From positions 62,001 to 126,000 of the forward strand of contig NZ_FNVU01000020.1 in NCBI RefSeq assembly GCF_900107965.1: a stretch of DNA of 64,000 nt, in the 5' to 3' direction. The position numbers and the translations under genes were made by a program. The stretch comes from Actinacidiphila yanglinensis (GTDB lineage: Bacteria; Actinomycetota; Actinomycetes; Streptomycetales; Streptomycetaceae). The notes beneath the pieces were generated by a model. It searched no databases, was not told where the DNA came from, and saw nothing but the letters and a program-made list of their open reading frames with translations. Positions 60,539 to 64,000 of this stretch are shown piece by piece. Numbering within the stretch: the stretch's first letter is position 1; each line of letters starts with the position of its first letter.

Positions 60539-61045
60539 CTACACCCGCAGCGCCGTGAGCAGTTCGACCACGTCGGCCTCGTCGGCGGACAGCAGCAGCA
60601 CCCGGGCGTAGGGCCGCAGCGCCGCCACCGCCTCGTCGGCCTCGAAGCCGTCGCCGAGCACCACCCCCGCGGTGGTCACCGCGCGGGCCCCGCACGCGGC
60701 GCCGATCGCGGCGGCCTGCCGGCTCCCGGCGTCCCCGGCGGCGAGCACGACCACCACGTCGGTGCCGGCCAGCACCTCCCGCAGGGCGACCGGCGGCACG
60801 CCGTCCAGCCCGAACAGCGCCAGCGCCTCGGGCGGCCGGCCCTCGGCCGCCTCGCCGCAGGCGTAGAAGCGGGCCGCGGCCCAACTCCGCGCGGCCACCC
60901 GCCGGGCGACCGCCTCCGCGGCCCGGTCCAGCGCGATCACCCGGGCGTTCCTGGCCGGCGCGATCGGGCGGGTGATCCGGAAGCGGGACTCCGCCGCCGA
61001 GGCCGCCCGTGCCGATTGGCTCAAAGACATGACCGGTACCGCCAT
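60539..61045 (-). CDS. Unrecognised 168-residue protein of the catabolic operon
   Basis: No family recognised. The pattern of alternating hydrophobic strands and Gly/Asp turns (EVLAGTDVVVVLAAGDAGSR, GARAVTTAGVVLGDGFEADE, YARVLLLSADEADVVELLTA) suggests a Rossmann-like alpha/beta fold, perhaps nucleotide-binding. No signal or membrane helix. The ATG follows the Rieske stop as TGACATG, so translation is coupled to the oxygenase. It sits directly between the oxygenase and the PanB-like gene. Confidence 0.75.
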   Translation of the reverse strand: MAVPVMSLSQSARAASAAESRFRITRPIAPARNARVIALDRAAEAVARRVAARSWAAARFYACGEAAEGRPPEALALFGLDGVPPVALREVLAGTDVVVVLAAGDAGSRQAAAIGAACGARAVTTAGVVLGDGFEADEAVAALRPYARVLLLSADEADVVELLTALRV

Positions 61046-61046
61046 G

Positions 61047-62333
61047 TCACACCGACGACTGCGCGACGCCCGGCGTGACCGTCACCGCGTCCCGGCAGGA
61101 GTCGAGGAACGACTCGGCCTGCGGCAGCACCACCGCCGCCGACCGCACCCGGTGGTGCACCGGGTCCACGCCCGGCGGGCGGACCCCCTCGTCCCGCAGC
61201 GCGATCGCCGCCTTGCGCAGCTTCTGCCGCGCCTTGATGATCCCGCTGTCGGCGGGCACCAGCCGCTCCTTGGTGCGGTCGACGATCGGACCCATGCTCT
61301 CCTGGAGCGACGCGTCCTGCATCGCGATGCCGGCCACGCCCGAGTACGTGTCGCCGCGCTTCTGGGCCTCGCGGTCGATCAGGTAGTCGTTGTCCATGTT
61401 CGCGGCCGGGCGGTAGGTGCCGGGGATGTTCCTGCTGTGCACGCCGTGCCCGTCGACCATCGCCTGCCGCTCCTGGTCGGTCAGCGCGCGCACCGGGTGG
61501 TAGTCGAAGGAGTACGTCCAGCAGTTCTCGTCGTCGATCGGCACCCAGAAGTGGCCGTGCACCGGGTGGTCCCCGCGCGGCGGCACCATCGTGAACGCCG
61601 GCATCACCCACGGCGTGATCCGCCAGTAGTAGGTGCCGGGTTCGGCGTTGCGGCGGGCACCGACGAACAGCCCGCCCTCGCTGTCGGCCACCTCGAAGAA
61701 GGGCTTGGTGTCCTTCATGTTGTACTCGTTGCCCTTGGCGCCCTTGAACAACGGATCGGTCTTCAGGCCACCGGAGTGCAGGAACGTCACGTGACTGGAG
61801 TCGATGCCGCCCTCGAACGCCTGCAGCCAGTTCGACTGCTGCCACCGCTTGGAGGTGTACGTCTGCTCCGGCGGCACCTGCACGAACTCGAACTCCGGCA
61901 GCGGCGGCTGCTCGGCGGCGTCCCCCATGTACGTCCACAGCAGGTCGCCGACCTTCACCAGCGGGTACGCGGTCAGCTGCACGTTCTGGCAGAAGCTGCT
62001 GTTGTCGGCCTCGGAGGGCACCTCGACGCACTGGCCGGTCACGTCGTACTTCCAGCCGTGGTACGGACAGCGCAGGCCCGAGCCCTCGTTGCGGCCGAAC
62101 CACAGCGACGCGCCGCGGTGCGCGCAGAACTCGTCGACCAGCCCGTAACGTCCCTCGCTGTCGCGGAAGGCGACCATGCGCTCCGAGAGCAGCTTCACCC
62201 GGACCGGCGGCGAGTCGTTCTCCGGGAGCTCCTCGGCGAGCAGCGCGGGTATCCAGTACTGCCGGAACAGCTCGCCCATCGGGGTTCCGGGGCCGGTCTG
62301 GGTCAGCAGCTCATTGATGTCTCGTCTAAGCAC
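61047..62333 (-). CDS. Rieske oxygenase large subunit, phthalate-4,5-dioxygenase type
   Basis: 428 residues. Rieske [2Fe-2S] ligands C70, H72, C89, H92 (CAHRG, CPYHGWKYD); mononuclear iron ligands H181 and H186 in GGIDSSHVTFLH. The whole sequence resembles Pht3/OphA2-type single-component oxygenases acting on phthalate or related benzoates (or demethylases such as vanillate-type). It introduces oxygen onto the aromatic ring using electrons from the ferredoxin encoded 50 bp upstream. No reductase gene is visible. GTG start with AAAGGGAAA upstream. Confidence 0.85.
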   Translation of the reverse strand: MLRRDINELLTQTGPGTPMGELFRQYWIPALLAEELPENDSPPVRVKLLSERMVAFRDSEGRYGLVDEFCAHRGASLWFGRNEGSGLRCPYHGWKYDVTGQCVEVPSEADNSSFCQNVQLTAYPLVKVGDLLWTYMGDAAEQPPLPEFEFVQVPPEQTYTSKRWQQSNWLQAFEGGIDSSHVTFLHSGGLKTDPLFKGAKGNEYNMKDTKPFFEVADSEGGLFVGARRNAEPGTYYWRITPWVMPAFTMVPPRGDHPVHGHFWVPIDDENCWTYSFDYHPVRALTDQERQAMVDGHGVHSRNIPGTYRPAANMDNDYLIDREAQKRGDTYSGVAGIAMQDASLQESMGPIVDRTKERLVPADSGIIKARQKLRKAAIALRDEGVRPPGVDPVHHRVRSAAVVLPQAESFLDSCRDAVTVTPGVAQSSV

Positions 62334-62383
62334 GGCCGTTTCCCTTTCACATGATGCCTGTCACCGCACGCGCGTCGCGGAGG

Positions 62384-62707
62384 TCAGGGCTGCTCAGGCG
62401 GGATCTCGACGGTGAGGCCGTCGAGCTCGCCGGTGATGCGTATCTGGCACGACAGGCGGCTGGTCGGGCGCCGCTCGGAGACCGCCATGTCCAGCAGGTC
62501 CTCCTCCGCCTCCCCGACGGTCCCGGTCAGCGGGGCGAACGCCTCGTCCACCCACACGTGGCAGGTGGCGCACGAGCAGTTGCCGCCGCACTCCGCCACG
62601 ATCCCGGGTACGCCGCTGCGGACCGCCGCCGCCATCACGGTGTCGCCGGCCGCGGCCTCCACGGCGTACTCGTCGCCGCTGCTGGCGATGTAGATCACTT
62701 TGGCCAA
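62384..62707 (-). CDS. Plant/adrenodoxin-type [2Fe-2S] ferredoxin
   Basis: 107 residues. The cluster cysteines are C40, C46, C49 and C87 (ECGGNCSCATC, LSCQIR). It probably passes electrons to the downstream Rieske oxygenase. Start TTG 62707 with GAGGGG immediately upstream; a GTG at codon 4 is an alternative. First gene of the five-gene operon. Phthalate-type oxygenases normally take electrons from a fused FMN/ferredoxin reductase, so a stand-alone ferredoxin here is unusual. Confidence 0.87.
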   Translation of the reverse strand: MAKVIYIASSGDEYAVEAAAGDTVMAAAVRSGVPGIVAECGGNCSCATCHVWVDEAFAPLTGTVGEAEEDLLDMAVSERRPTSRLSCQIRITGELDGLTVEIPPEQP

Positions 62708-62776
62708 GGCCCCTCAGCCCTCTCCCGGTTGGTCGTCCCCGAGCGGTGTGTGCACGCTCCCGGGACCGACGTCCGT

Positions 62777-62795
62777 TGGTATGTCCATTAGACCA
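62777..62795 (+). promoter_or_regulatory. Shared 19-bp regulon motif, copy B
   Basis: TGGTATGTCCATTAGACCA with outer TGGT/ACCA inverted arms, in the 260-bp divergent region between the ferredoxin operon and the bicupin gene. Partner of copy A (57095-57113). Confidence 0.7.
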
Positions 62796-62904
62796 GAGTC
62801 CGCGGCGGCGGCACAAGCATCCGAGGTGCCGGCATCGCCCGCCGCGACCCCGCGGACGCGGTCGGCGGCAGCCGTCAACGGCCGTCAGCGGCCCTCGGAA
62901 GCCG

Positions 62905-62934
62905 TTGACAGGCCGAAATATTTGGCCTTAGGGT
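62905..62934 (+). promoter_or_regulatory. Bicupin promoter with embedded palindrome
   Basis: TTGACA (62905-62910), 18-bp spacer, TAGGGT (62929-62934). The spacer is an inverted repeat AGGCCGAAATATTTGGCCT (62910-62928) with an AAATATTT core, strikingly A/T-rich for this genome. Looks like an operator for a dimeric repressor. Confidence 0.65.
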
Positions 62935-62967
62935 CCTACCAATAGTGCTGCGAGGAAGGGCTCCGCC

Positions 62968-64000
62968 ATGTCCGATGACGCGATCGTCAATGACACCTTC
63001 GCGGCGAAGTTCGCCACCGAGAAGGACTCCCCCTACACCAGGTGGGTCGCCGACGAGGGGCTGGACATCATCGCCGCGCACTACGTGCCGGACCTGCGCA
63101 CCGTGGAGCTGAAGCCGTGGGAGCGGCGCGGCGGCCGGGGCGTGTTCATCAACCACGAGGCCAGCCGGGTCTCCAACGACTGCTACGTCTGCGAGATCCC
63201 GGCCGGCGGCGCGCTGGCGCCGCAGCGGCAGCTGTTCGAGGAGATGATCCTGGTCCTGGACGGCCACGGCTCCACCCGGGTGTGGAACGACGCGGGCGGC
63301 GAGGTCACCTTCGAGTGGGGCCCCGGCGCGCTCTTCGCCATCCCGCTCAACGCCAACCACCAGCACTTCAACGGCTCCGGCCGCACGACGGCCCGCTTCG
63401 TGGCGTCCACCAACATGCCGCCGGTGATCAATCTCTACGACGACGTGGACTTCGTCTTCGGCACGTCGAAGGACTTCCCCGGCCGCTTCAACGGCGAGCC
63501 GGACTACTTCGCGCCGAGCGGCGAGCAGAAGGGCCTGCTGCTCGACACGAACTTCGTCGCCGACGCGGTCAACCTGCCGCTGATCGAGGCGAAGGAGCGC
63601 GGCGCCGGCGGCGGGCACATCCGCTTCGCGATGGCCAAGGGCTCGATGAACAGCCACATCTCGCAGTTCCCGACCCGCACCTACAAGAAGGGCCACCGGC
63701 ACGGGCCCGGCGCCCACGTCATCATCCTTTCCGGCACCGGATACAGCCTGATGTGGCCCGAGGGCGAGGAGCCCAAGCGCTACGACTGGGGGCCCGGCAC
63801 CCTGATCGTGCCGCCGAACCTGTGGTTCCACCAGCACTTCAACACCGGTACCGAGCCGGGCCGTTACCTTGCCTTCAAGCACGAGGCGGTCTCCCTGCGC
63901 AACGCCCAGGGCGTGCCGAAGGCGTGGATCAGCCGGCGGATCGGCGGCGACCAGATCGACTACGCCGACGAGGCGCCCCTCGTGCGCGAGACCTTCCGCA
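62968..64000 (+). CDS. Bicupin protein (runs off right edge)
   Basis: 344 residues visible. Two cupin barrels: first about 70-150 (PAGGALAPQRQLFEEMILVL, LNANHQHFNG), second about 225-310 with a metal-site-like YKKGHRHGPGAHVIILSGT and LWFHQHFNTG. Bicupins of this kind include dioxygenases of the gentisate/salicylate type and isomerases; the first barrel has lost its His-x-His. It may be the missing ring-cleavage enzyme, but that is inference. GAGGAAGGG (62952-62960) precedes the ATG. Confidence 0.75.
   Translation, partial: MSDDAIVNDTFAAKFATEKDSPYTRWVADEGLDIIAAHYVPDLRTVELKPWERRGGRGVFINHEASRVSNDCYVCEIPAGGALAPQRQLFEEMILVLDGHGSTRVWNDAGGEVTFEWGPGALFAIPLNANHQHFNGSGRTTARFVASTNMPPVINLYDDVDFVFGTSKDFPGRFNGEPDYFAPSGEQKGLLLDTNFVADAVNLPLIEAKERGAGGGHIRFAMAKGSMNSHISQFPTRTYKKGHRHGPGAHVIILSGTGYSLMWPEGEEPKRYDWGPGTLIVPPNLWFHQHFNTGTEPGRYLAFKHEAVSLRNAQGVPKAWISRRIGGDQIDYADEAPLVRETFR

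Noticed and set aside
1..64000. tRNA, rRNA, CRISPR arrays, insertion sequences, attachment sites or phage genes
   Set aside because: No cloverleaf-like sequences, spaced identical repeats, transposase motifs or terminal inverted repeats were found by reading; a dedicated scan was not possible.

Overview
The window is high-GC, densely coding actinobacterial DNA, most likely chromosomal DNA from a member of the Streptomycetaceae. The evidence is the very strong G/C bias at third codon positions, GTG/TTG starts, apparently leaderless regulator genes, and family content typical of Streptomyces and relatives: SpoIIE-type phosphatase, DUF397 and DUF5753-type HTH proteins, a DUF574-type methyltransferase, a DasR-type chitinase promoter, sugar ABC operons without an ATPase gene, and an encapsulin/DyP pair. 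I saw no rRNA, tRNA, CRISPR array, IS element or phage module.

Layout. 1-5100: CHASE3-like sensor kinase (cut by the left edge) divergent from a stand-alone response regulator, a glyoxalase/maleylpyruvate-isomerase-type fusion, a Clp-N/HTH regulator with twin palindromic operators, and a thioredoxin-reductase-like flavoprotein divergent from an HTH-cupin regulator. 5100-9000: large secreted GH3 enzyme with three discoidin modules under a LacI-type palindrome. 9300-12900: GNAT acetyltransferase, then a DHA2 efflux pump divergent from its TetR regulator. 12900-18700: operon of solute-binding lipoprotein, two permeases and a GH3 beta-xylosidase-type enzyme (bxlEFGA-like). 19000-23600: SpoIIE phosphatase, cytosolic GH16-like protein, and a secreted GH18 chitinase with a DasR (dre) site inside its promoter. 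23600-28600: YjbR-type protein, DUF397/HTH pair, methyltransferase, ECF sigma factor overlapping an O6-alkylguanine alkyltransferase, and a second alkyltransferase. 28600-30600: DyP peroxidase plus encapsulin shell. 30700-48100: a PEP-mutase-family remnant, several exporters, a LysR regulator, acetyltransferase, phosphoesterase, MBL hydrolase and hypothetical proteins. 48100-53000: Rrf2-type regulator divergent from an NAD(P)-binding protein, then a secreted GH92 alpha-mannosidase.

53088-64000 is the most interesting part: a dedicated aromatic-acid catabolic island. It contains a phthalate-dioxygenase-type Rieske oxygenase and ferredoxin, two 4,5-dihydroxyphthalate-decarboxylase-type proteins, zinc dehydrogenase, LigJ-type hydratase, LigK-type aldolase, a Cys-nucleophile alpha/beta hydrolase, PanB-like and RpiB-like proteins that have lost canonical catalytic residues, an unrecognised 168-residue protein and a bicupin. 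The genes form two divergent pairs of operons. Each divergent promoter region carries a copy of the same 19-bp motif (15/19 identical), which suggests one regulon. The enzyme set does not add up to the textbook phthalate route: no ring-cleavage dioxygenase, LigC, LigI or oxygenase reductase is visible. Either the missing steps lie beyond the right edge or the substrate is different and the PanB-, RpiB- and hydrolase-like proteins perform unusual steps.

Several regulator/target pairs have readable operators (3203-3245, 4342-4356, 8795-8812, 11952-11966, 18637-18667, 22187-22202, 33609-33631, 48628-48671, 57095-57113, 62777-62795, 62910-62928), so much of this window's regulation can be proposed from sequence alone.
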